64,000 nucleotides of DNA from Hippopus hippopus. Its lineage: Eukaryota; Mollusca; Bivalvia; Cardiida; Cardiidae. The stretch's first letter is position 1, and each line of letters opens with the position of its first letter. The stretch is taken from assembly GCA_946811185.2 (NCBI GenBank), contig OX328104.1:46794505-46858504 (forward strand), read 5' to 3'. Shown one piece after another: positions 46,101 through 55,980 of the stretch. The position numbers and the translations under genes were made by a program. Under the pieces are notes generated by a model. It saw nothing but the letters and a program-made list of their open reading frames with translations. It was not told the origin of the DNA and ran no database searches.

Positions 46101-46133
46101 CCAGAGGCCTTATTATTCTCAATAAATGTTATG
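43108..46133 (+). pseudogene. Second non-LTR retroposon LINE-2, frameshifted, split by a TRIM
   Basis: It begins within the connector before the RT (SSDEWMVHFQSLYYKN), has SPGPDRKGIDVL, then PNNYRSISLIDML, a frameshift at about 43600, FIDFLKAFDSIQHELLW, RQGCLTSPLIF and ALMYADDISSM, keeping the YADD box. The sequence resumes after the TRIM with YNMLKDLDELGRKFWARSIK and ends with the zinc-knuckle-like CHYCQCKGISVIESEFHIL. The 3' end is 'caataaatgttatgt'. It is flanked by 111-bp direct repeats of LINE-1. Confidence 0.88.
44569..45161 (-). mobile_element. TRIM-2: second miniature LTR retrotransposon with tRNA-like LTRs
   Basis: LTRs of 227 and 228 bp (44569-44795, 44934-45161), internal 138 bp. 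The primer binding site at 44916-44933 reads TGGGGGCTCGTCCAGGAT on the minus strand, again one base from the tRNA-Pro type but at a different position than in TRIM-1. CTAC is duplicated at 44565-44568 and 45162-45165. Inserted into LINE-2. The tRNA-like segment is about 20 bp longer than in TRIM-1 owing to a small hairpin (CCTCGTTTTTCGAGG). Confidence 0.92.
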
Positions 46134-46293
46134 TTAATGTCATCATCAAAAATGAAAACTTTCTTTTCTATTTGCAAATATCTTTCAGAAAGTTATTCCA
46201 TTCGTGATGAAGTCATTTAAACTATTGCTGTTCCATAAATCAATTTCTATAGTAGTCTTTAGGAACTTTGTACCTTTTTATGTAGAAAGTGAC
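46134..46293 (+). mobile_element. LINE-1 3' part after LINE-2 insertion
   Basis: 46134-46244 duplicates 42997-43107 with four mismatches; the remaining bases continue the LINE-1 3' region up to the foldback element at 46296. Confidence 0.8.
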
Positions 46294-46295
46294 TA

Positions 46296-49200
46296 TTTAC
46301 CCGACCGTCGTGTACGCACTGAAGAAATTTCATATTGCGAGGACGACTGTCGTGTACTCAATGAAGGAAACCTTCTTGGGTGCCCGACAGTCGTGTACTC
46401 AATGAAGGAAAACTCGTTGGGTGCCCGACGGTCGTGCCCGGACTGATGAAATTTCGTCTTGGGGGCACGATTACGTGCCCGCTATTTCCGATTTCTTCAT
46501 TCAGTACACGACGCGGTCGTGTACGCACTGAAGAAACGGGATCTTACGTACACGTGTTAATGGGTTGGACCAAAACGCAGACTGGTATGTGAACCGGCAC
46601 GGCGTAAACCGTCTCAGTGGAGCAATAGTCATCTATACAGGGTGTCATGCCCGAAGGGTCGTATTATGTTATACACCCGGTCGTCCGTCCGTCTGTTAGC
46701 AATTATTTGTGTGCGCAACTCCTCCTACAATTTCCAACTGGATTAAATCTACTTCAAACTTGCCACAATGAATCCCCATGATGTCTAGTTGTGCATGTGA
46801 CTCAAAATTTGGATCGCTGTTTGTATTCTGAAATTATCTACCCTTGACTTCTGAAAAAGCCAACTTTTCACTTGAATTTCTGTTCAGGCCATAACTTCCA
46901 AGCTATCAAAATCAAAGGACTGATAGTCCTGAGAGTGGCATTGTGGATGATGTGTTAGGAATTTTCACCATTACTAAGCTTTCAAAGGTAATCTATTAAT
47001 AATTAATAGCTTTTTTAGTTAGTAAGTTATGGCCTGGGCATTCAAACATAAAATTAACAAAGGGCAATAACTCAAAAAAGAGTAGTAGAGTTATGGTTCA
47101 TATGCACCGCACTTTTCCATATTTTTTTCTATCAGAGTATATACATGTAGTGTCTAGTTGATACCTTTAACTGCTTGGAAGTTACGGCTTGAACGAAAAT
47201 TCAAAGTGAAAAGTTGGCTATTTCAGAAATCAAGTGCAGATAATTTTAGAACGCAAACAGCAACCCAAATTTTGAGAGTCACATACACAACTAGACATCA
47301 TAAAGATTCATTGTGGTGAATGAGTCATTTCGACTACCGGTCATTTCGACACCCGGTAATTTTGACACTTTTAGGTCGCTTCGGCCGCAGGAGAATTTTT
47401 TTTTTGCAAAATTTGGTCGTTTCGACAACCGATCAGTGCTTTCCTAGACAGTTTAACTGTTGTGTTTATCAATGTTCTACTTTCTGTATCCATGTTTGGT
47501 GCACCAGTGCACCTGTCCATGCCTTTCTAGTCATCCTTTTACCAGTGCTCCGCCAAGCGTAGCTGGCATCCTTTTTATATGCCAGAAAGCTCGTGTTACC
47601 TTATACTGTACACCCGGTCGTCCGTCTGTTTGCAATTTCTTATGTGCGCAACTCCTCCTACATTTTCCATCGGAATTAGATCTATTTGAAATTTGTCACA
47701 AAGGTATCCAGTCGTTTCGGCACCCGGTCATTTCTACACCCAGTCAGTTTGACACTTTTTCATGTAAATGAAGGTCGGACTGCACAAACGTGAGGTCTGA
47801 TATTGGATTCACTTTTACTGATAGAGAAATATCTTTTCCCCAAAAATACCTTTGAAATATCAAACGTTAGGATTTTACCTTTGGTTTTGAATTTACATAT
47901 CAATTATTTAGCGGGATACGGGGTAAACTCGATAAGTACAATTAATGGTAAGCCAAGCTTTTCCACTGAAACTATGAAGGCGGTTGATTGTCTAAGAGTA
48001 CACAACAAAGGACAAGAATTCTGACTCGATCACAACATTTGACGACGTGTGCGTGTACTACTTGAAATCATTTGCAGGCAACAAATTCAATGTGACTCAA
48101 TGTGATGGAGTTTTTCTTTGATCATATGGTTAAAATCATTGTGTGAAAAGGATAAAATGTGTGTGGGTTTTTTTTACAATATGTACAAAAGGCTTGTAAC
48201 TGAAGGTCATTACAACTTGGGATTGTGTGGTAAAGGGTAAGGGAGATTAATTGTGCAGTAGATGAAAGATCGGACGGTATGGTTCGTGTAGTCAGATATT
48301 GATTTCTGTAGTTTATTTCAGTGGAGGGAAAAAATAAAAAATTATATAAAGTAATTTTTGATCGACCTGTGTCACATGTTGGATGCTGCCATCTCATACA
48401 TGTATGGCACGAAACCGCCTGTTTTCTCCTCCCGACCACACCCCTACTTCCTTTAAAAACTCCAAATTATTCATTAAACTCCAAAAACAAACACACACAA
48501 AACAGCTATTAACATATTCTTGTCACAGCAAATTTAAGTAGTCTATATAGTTATTTCCAACAGCACATATAGTATATGTAGCTGAATTTCAATTGCATCT
48601 GCTTTAAATACTTTTTGGGATACCCCTATCTAGATAACTCTTTGAATACATGTAGGCCTACTCAAATGAATTAGCAGTAATTTTTAACTGTTTTTAAATA
48701 AATTACATTTTTTAAAGAAACTGTTGACAACGGTATACAAATTGAAGCAAACAATCTATCAGTGGGTATAATTTGCGAAATACAATTATGAAATTCAAAC
48801 AAATCAAAAGAAACAATTAATTCCAAATAACAGACGTTTTGTTTCATAATTAGAATTTATTCAAGCAACAAGAAAAAACATAAAAGTACATAGAGATTCT
48901 GTTCTTAGAACACATAATAACACATTTCTATCTTCTTCAATTACCAATATCCGCAAATACAATTCCACCGCTGTATGTATCAAGATGACCATTTGTTGCC
49001 AAAACAAAAAAAATGTGGGTCGAATTGACCAAAATATGGGTCGATACGACCAAAAAGTTTCGAACTGACTGTGTAGAAATGACTGGGTCCCGAAACGACT
49101 GGATACCATTGTGGCAAATTTCAAATAGATCTAATTCCGATTGAAACTGTATAGGAGGAGTTGCGCACACAAGAAATTCCAAACGGACGGACGGACGACC

Positions 49201-49593
49201 GGGTGTACAGTATAAGGTAATACGAGCCTTCCGACGTATAAAAAGGATGCCAGCTACGCTTGTGCATTTGTTCTGTAACACGCTGTATAAATGACTACTG
49301 CCGTGTGCTCCAGTGAGACTGTCTACGCCGTGCCGATTCACGTAAGAGTCTGCGTTTTGGCCCAACCCATTTACACGTGTACGTAAGAGTCCAATTCTTC
49401 AGTGCGTACACAACCGCGTCGTGTACTGAATGAAGAAATCGGAAATAGCGGGCACGTAATCGTGCCCCCAAGACGAAATTTCATCAGTCCGGGCACGACC
49501 GTCGGGCACCCAACGAGTTTTCCTTCATTGAGTACACGACAGTCGGCCTCGCAGTATGAATTTTCTTCAGTGTGTACACGACTGTCGGGTAAA
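46296..49593. mobile_element. Foldback element with long modular inverted ends
   Basis: TA on both sides (46294-46295, 49594-49595), ends TTTACCCGAC. Inverted arms of more than 300 bp consist of repeated modules (GTCGTGTACTCAATGAAGGA, TGGGTGCCCGAC, CGGGCACGTAATCGTGCCC). A second inverted pair lies inside (47550-47710 against 49070-49260, CACCCGGTCGTCCGTC). Length 3,298 bp. No transposase gene; short reading frames inside look accidental. Confidence 0.85.
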
Positions 49594-49595
49594 TA

Positions 49596-49770
49596 TCATC
49601 GGCCTTTTATGTATGTGTTCATTATGTTGCTTTTGCATTGGTATATGTGTTTGTCTTTGCCATATTCTGTCATTTTGTAAATGGCCATCAGGGATCGTAT
49701 ATAAGATCCCTGTGGCCATAGACAATTTTTTGTTGATGTTTGTCAATAAAGAATTATTAATATATAATAA
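49596..49770 (+). mobile_element. LINE-1 3' terminus
   Basis: TA-rejoined continuation after the foldback, containing 'gatcgtatataagatccc' (a short palindrome) and ending 'caataaagaattattaata'. It stops about 40 bp from the EGF-like exon at 49811. Confidence 0.65.
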
Positions 49771-49810
49771 AAGTTCCCCTTGATCAAGTAAATGAAGTAC
49801 AAACTTTCAC

Positions 49811-49925
49811 ATCTTGTTTCCACTTGTAGGCTTGAAGTAAATGTTTTCCTTATGGCATTTGTCACACTTGGTATTTCTGGAATTGGTACAATGTCGCTTA
49901 TCACAGTTTGCAATGGAAGGGCAAG
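49811..49925 (-). CDS. Exon: EGF-like module lacking its sixth Cys; 3' border uncertain
   Basis: After a TTTTTTACAG acceptor, phase 1 reading gives ACPSIANC, then HC, KCDKC and a hydrophobic stretch, matching the first five cysteines of the neighbouring EGF-like exon. The frame reaches TGA just where the sixth Cys is expected. A donor GTGAAAG before the stop (edge at 49811) leaves phase 2. A weaker GTGGAA (edge at 49824) leaves phase 1, which is what the next recognised exon needs. Either an exon is missing in the transposon-filled intron or the weaker donor is used. Retroposon sequence begins only about 40 bp past the exon. Confidence 0.6.
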
Positions 49926-50011
49926 CTGTAAAAAATATGTGCAAGTGTTGTAAAACATCCTACAGAGCAATTTAAGTTTTCCTACCGTTCGATAAATTAT
50001 ACATATAGAGA

Positions 50012-50626
50012 TGGTCCTCGCTGGTACCGCGGTACTAATTTGGCCGAAAATTTACTACAAAAGAGAGAACTCGCTTGAATTATTTTCTAATACTGTAATA
50101 AACTGTTGCATGTAAAGTTACGATTAATGTTGCTATCAAAGTTTTAGTCGTGTATTTCATACAGAAATTTCTAGGTCAAGCTACCATGTCCACTACAGGT
50201 GCTCCAAAGGGAGTCCTCTATGATACCGCGTTACCTCCTGTTATTTGAAAAATTGTACATTAAAATAATTTTTATTTTTAGAAAATGATTTAGCTACCGT
50301 AGTTTTTGTGTTCGGCGAGGACTATGACGTCACATCAGACGACCTTCACTTGTCAAACATGAATTATCTGTTTTATGAAGAAAAAGGGGTAATTATTTTG
50401 AAAACATGGAGGAAAATTTGTGCTTTGATATTGCGTCATTGGAATATTGAAAGTAACTTACCAGTAATGAAGACATATCTGATATTTTTTAACCAATGCG
50501 ATGCACAAACACTTCAGCTTTCGATTTGTTGGAATAAACAGTGGATAGGTGGCTCTACGTATGCAAATTAGGTATTTTTCAGATTACCGCGGTATCATCG
50601 ATGACGCGGTACCAGCTAGGAAGACT
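50012..50626. mobile_element. MITE-like element with CTGGTACCGCG ends
   Basis: Imperfect inverted ends (GGTCCTCGCTGGTACCGCGG at left; CTTCCTAGCTGGTACCGCG as complement at right), about 615 bp. An 87-codon frame inside (50308-50571) has no recognisable motif and I do not call it a gene. Confidence 0.55.
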
Positions 50627-51083
50627 ACACATACAGATTAATAGTGGTAAGAGTTAAAAAAAAAAATGACACCCAACCACTCGAAAAAGTTCTTAACTAT
50701 CAAAATGGGAGCTCATACAACTGTTAGAAATTTTAAAAAAAAACTTTCACATTTTATTATATCTCTGTTACTAATTAAGATATTTACCTCACACTTGGGC
50801 AACATTTTAACTACCAAAAGGGAAACCGATACAAGAAGGGCAAGTAACCAACAAAGTATTTTTGACACAGTTATGCCCCTTTCTTGACAGAATTTTTCAC
50901 TGAAAATCAGGCAACCACAGCCAAGCCTTGGCACCTGGACCCGCATGCAGTACTCTTGTTTTCTTTCTCTAGTTACCAGCATATTCTCCTAATCCCTACA
51001 ATACATTTTCAAAAGCTTCCTCATTAGGTTTGTTCAAACTTGGGTTTGTTTTGTAAAGAGTTAAGTCAGCATCCAGTACCAAC

Positions 51084-51212
51084 CTAAACATCCTTTTCCA
51101 TAGCCGCCACTGTAATAAGGAGCCATACATTCTGTACATCGGATGTTGTCAGGATTTCCCCCACAGCTCTGTTTGCCTGAGCGACAGTGGGCTATGTGTA
51201 TGTTTCTGCAGG
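51084..51212 (-). CDS. Exon: EGF-like module (43 residues)
   Basis: The exon starts after a CAG acceptor and ends at GTTGGT, phase 1 on both sides. It encodes six cysteines in EGF-like order, ending in CTECMAPYYSGGYGKGC. The 12.6-kb intron upstream holds the large inverted-repeat element at 51549-58107, whose left end is only about 340 bp from this exon. A symmetric phase 1 exon is usual for an extracellular module that can be shuffled. Confidence 0.75.
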
Positions 51213-52426
51213 CTGAAAATAGATTTACTCGTCTTTTTGACTCTTTTATTACCATTTACGACACTAGAAGCTTTTGTGGACAGTGTCGATCAAGATCAGA
51301 CTGATCTCTAAACTACTCTGTGCACTACTTTATTCAGCTAGAATATGACCGATTATTGCATCTGGACATCTTGCTGTGGACGGATTTTGTGGCCATTGAA
51401 AAAAAAGTAATTAATATATCGTCGGGTGCCCTAATTGCGCCCCTGCCCTAACTCCGCCACCTTTCTTATTTGCGTCAAAATCTCACGATGTTTAAGCGTG
51501 CGCGAGACTGACAGACAGAACAGTTTTTACTACATCATAGTAAATATATGGTGGCATATTTCTGCCACGAGATACGAGATAGCTATCATGATAATTTTAG
51601 TAAATTATCGCGATAAATTAAAAGTTTCCTGGAAATCTTATCAAGATCGTGAAAAGTTTCATGATAAAAATATCTCGATAAACTTAATATTTTATCGAAA
51701 AATTTCTCCACCGTGCTCGAAGCTGACATGCGAGATAAAATTATTGTGATAGTTTTATCCGTTTCTCGATATCTATAAATAGAAAATTCATCATTTGGAT
51801 GAACTCGGTAGTTTTGGCTTAAAGGGCAACTACAGCCAAAATCTCTTTTTGGATATATGAATCCTTAAATGAAAACCATCTTAAAATAGGAAAACCGTAT
51901 TTCAATGTCTATCGTAAAAAGAGAGTTATAAGCGAAGATGTGGTTTGCACACCTGTGCGAGTTTGTGAAATGTTCGATAAACCAGATGTGATGCCACACT
52001 TTTTTTCTCTCAGCCGTATCCTCCCTCATGTCGGGACACGACTTTTTTCGTCACAAAAATCCCTATCGTATGCCGTGTGCCGAGTTTAAGCACTATTTCG
52101 AGCCAGGAGATGACTATTTATTGGTCAGTCTGCTGTCTGTCTGTCTGTCTGAACTGAATGACGTGGCTTAATATCAGATCTACCATTAATCCTCAAAAGG
52201 TGAAATAAACCTTCATGCCGATTGCAAAATTTTGAATAGTGCTAGTTTTTGGAGAAACACAAATAGATGTTTCCGCATTGGACACTGTACATAAGATCAG
52301 ATTGCACGTTCTGTGCAGTCTGATCTTAATACACACTGTTCGCAAAAGGTCACTGAGTCGCGCCACAGAAATTTAAATGAGGCATGAAATAAATGGTAAA
52401 TTTACTGCTGATTATCCATCTCTTTC

Positions 52427-52460
<34 letters not shown>

Positions 52461-53627
52461 TTAGAAAAGAAATTCGACAAGCAGATTATGCTGTTTTTTT
52501 TTTTTTTTTTTTAATTTAAGATCGTATGAATGAGGAAAATACAAAATTTACGACGTTCGACTTACCCATTTAACCTGTGTAAAATTCCAAATTCCATTTA
52601 CATTATTTACGAAAAAGGGTTCAATATGGTCGTGAAAACAAAAGAGTACATGACATGTTTATGACAAGTGCTTGTTAACCTCAAGTTGCAAGCCGGGTAA
52701 AAAAATATGTCAGACCACAACGGTGCCATACCATCACCAAAGAGGCACCGAATTAACCCATTGTCCCTGTACATGGATGGAACACACAATTCTTTTCTCA
52801 AAATAAAAGGTTGGCGCACTAAAATTGTGTGTAAAGTTTGTACGCAGTTATAAATTTTTAATTTACGCTGCATTTTCATGGTCAGCATCTCTTATCTCGT
52901 ACATGATTACAGGGAGAAACACGGGAGAAGACTATGGTGGCATATTTCTGCCGCGAGATACGAGATAGCTATCATGATAATTTAAGAGAATTATCGTGAT
53001 AAAAAAAAAAAATCACGATAAAAATATCGCAATAATGCTAACTCTTATCATGATTTTTTTTGCTTTCGTGCCCACAACTGACATTCATGATACCTGTAAT
53101 TAGATACGGTTTCGGAATACCTTCGTATACAACCTTATTAATTCTCCTTTCCCCTGCACGGTTTTAAAGTTGTTCATAGGAGGCATTTCGAGTCGTCTTT
53201 GTGATTTTACAGACCTCTGTCATTAGGGCATTGTCAAAATTTACCTATTAAGCTACAATTGTTAATTAATGATTCGAAATTTTACTGACTGCAGTCTTAT
53301 TAAAGGGTAACTCCAGACCAAAATTTTCATTTCAAAATCGGATAAAACGACACCAGAGTATGTTAACAAAAATTTTGTTAGCGTTCTGTGATGCTTACTT
53401 CACGAGATATAGAGGTTTAAACTTTCGGATTTTCACTTGTGTGAAAGTCGCTAATTGAAAAAACCGTGAATTCCGGTAGTTTGCCGTGATGTCACAAGTG
53501 TGAGAATATAATTATAGTCGCTATATATGAACTAACACAGAAAATTGAGAAAACTGCATGATATTTATAAAGATATACATCGCCATTTCACGTTTCAATC
53601 ACTTGTGTACTGCAGAGTTTCAAACTC

Positions 53628-54014
53628 TATAGCCCCCGTCACACCAAACTAGTTCTTAGAACGTCTCAACCCGTCCTGACATAATCGGAAAACGGGTTAC
53701 GGTCGGGAATGAACGAATAACTTTGGCCTGATAATGGCTGAAGCCCCTATCTCACCAAACCTATTCCCAGAAAGTCTTAACCCGGTCAACAAAATCGAAA
53801 AACGGGCTGGGATAGGACATGTTATTTGGGACGTTGTTACTCCGTCTAATCACAGGACGGGATGGATCGCAAAAAATTTTGAGCAAGCTCAAAGTTCTGG
53901 GGGACCCTTCGTAAAAGGATGCTAATACGCCCACTTCGTCCGAAGACAGTTTCAGTCCGATCGGCAAAAAAATACGGAACGGAGTGAGAACGAGTTTGGC
54001 GTGACGGGGGTATA
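53628..54014. mobile_element. MITE-K copy 1 (TATAGCCCCCGTCACACCAAA ends)
   Basis: 387 bp with inverted ends: TATAGCCCCCGTCACACCAA at left and complement TATACCCCCGTCACGCCAAA at right. It lies inside direct unit 1 of the large element, so it was present before that unit duplicated. Confidence 0.8.
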
Positions 54015-55487
54015 TCGCTCTTACATCTACAATCATAGGAAAGAAATTTTGAATGAATTAGGTTAGTGGAGAAAGTACTTATAAAAAGGAATAGTTATTC
54101 TTCTGGTAACGAACAAAAATATTTTGAAATTTATTTCTTGATGTTGTTTCAATTGTACCACTACCTAATCAACGAGTTGTAATAGCTAAATATAAAAAAA
54201 GAAATAATAAATCAAGATAGTTGAAACATGCCAAAATTTTCTCCTACTAGGTGTTAGAAGGAAGAAGGAACGTTGCAATGTGTAAAGGAAATCATTCGAA
54301 TACAGTTCTAAGGCTGTTTCTACCAAATATAGGACACCGTCGATCATTTCACGGTCTACAAATGGTGCACAGTCTGATCTTGATCTACACCATCAGTGTC
54401 AGCATTTTACATGTCTCCTTCAGCTTGGAAAGAATTAAAAGCCTTGATCTGCCTTAGAAATCGTATCCTCTCTTTAACATTCACGAACAACATTAAATCC
54501 AGCACACATCCCCTTTTGCTGTTAAAGTTAAATACTTGTTTTTTTCACTTGATCTTCATTTACTTTCCTACGTGCTTTTTGTTCACAATTTCAAATTTGT
54601 TTTTTTCATCAACAACAACGTTAAAAGATTGTCTGAATTGCCACCTGCCTTCCTGTCCTCCATATCATGCAGTAAACATTTTTGATCGTCTGCAAAATAC
54701 AGGGTCAGTCCATTCCCTAAATACTGAGACATGTAAGGCGTACAATTTAAAAGGAAATACCAACGTGGACAAAAATTGTTTAACTGTCTTCTATGGTGGC
54801 ATATTTCTGCCGCGAGATACGAGATAGCTATCGTGATAATTTAAGAGAATTATCGTGATAAAACAAAAAAATTCACGATAAAAATATCGCAATATTGCTA
54901 ACTCTTATCATGATTTTTTTTGCTTTCGTGCCCACAACTGACATTCATGATACTTATAATTAGATACGGTTTCGGAATACTTTCGTATACAACCTTATGA
55001 ATTCTCCTTTCCCCTGTACGGTTTCAAAGTTGTTCGTAGGAGGCATTTCGAGTCGTCTTTGTGATTTTACAGACCTCTGTCATTCGGGCATTGTCAAAAT
55101 TTACCAATTAAGCTACAATTGTTAATTAATGATTCGAAATTTTACTGACTGCAATCTTATTAAAGGGTAACTCCACACCAAATTTTTCATTTCAAAATCG
55201 GATAAAACGACACCAGAGTATGTTAACAAAAATCTTGTTAGCGTTCTGTGATGCTTACTCTACGAGATATAGAGGTTTAAACTTTCGGATTTTCACCTGT
55301 GTGAAAGTCGCTAATTGAAAAAACCGTGAATTCCGGTAGTTTGCCGTGATCTCACAAGTGTGAGAAGATAATTATAGCCGCTATATATGAACTAACACAG
55401 AAAATTGAGAAAACTGCATGATATTTATAAATATATACATTGCTATTTCACGTTTCAATCACTTGTGTACTGCAGAGTTTCAATCTC

Positions 55488-55980
55488 TATAGCCCCCGTC
55501 ACACCAAACTAGGTCTTACAACGTCTCAACCCATCCTGACATAATCGGAAAACGGGTTACGGTAGGGGATGAACGTATAATTTTGGCCTGATAATGGCTG
55601 AAGCTCCTATCTCACCAAACCTAATCCCAGAAAGTCTTAACCCGGTCAACAAAATCGAAAAACTAGCTGGGATAGGACATGTAATTTCGGTCGGTAAAAT
55701 GCAAACGCACTGCAGGTTATTGCCCGACCGCACTGCGTCTCTAATAGGATCAAAGTACAGCAGTTCCGTTCGTAGTACGTCCATCTCGCTTTAAGTACGT
55801 TGTTACTCCGTCTAATCACAGGACGGGATAGATCGCAAAAAATTTTGAGCAGGCTCAAAGTTCTGTAGCACCTTTCGTAAAAGGTTACTAATACACCCAC
55901 TTCGTCTGAAGACAGTTTCAGTCCGATCAGCAAAAAAATTCGGAACAGAGTGAGAACGAGTTTGGCGTGACGGGGGTATA
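55488..55980. mobile_element. MITE-K copy 2 with ~110-bp extra segment
   Basis: Same element in direct unit 2, longer by about 110 bp between 55690 and 55800 (phrases 'gcaaacgcactgcaggttatt', 'cgttcgtagtacgtcc'). Either the extra block was inserted after duplication or it was lost from copy 1. Confidence 0.75.

Noticed and set aside
46204..47771. Short frames rich in RRVRTEE and CTPGRPSV as secreted peptides
   Set aside because: They fall in the modular inverted ends of the foldback element and repeat in mirror form at 48.9-49.4 kb.
50308..50571. 87-codon frame as a gene
   Set aside because: It lies within an inverted-ended repeat, has no motif, and shows no splice link to the host gene.
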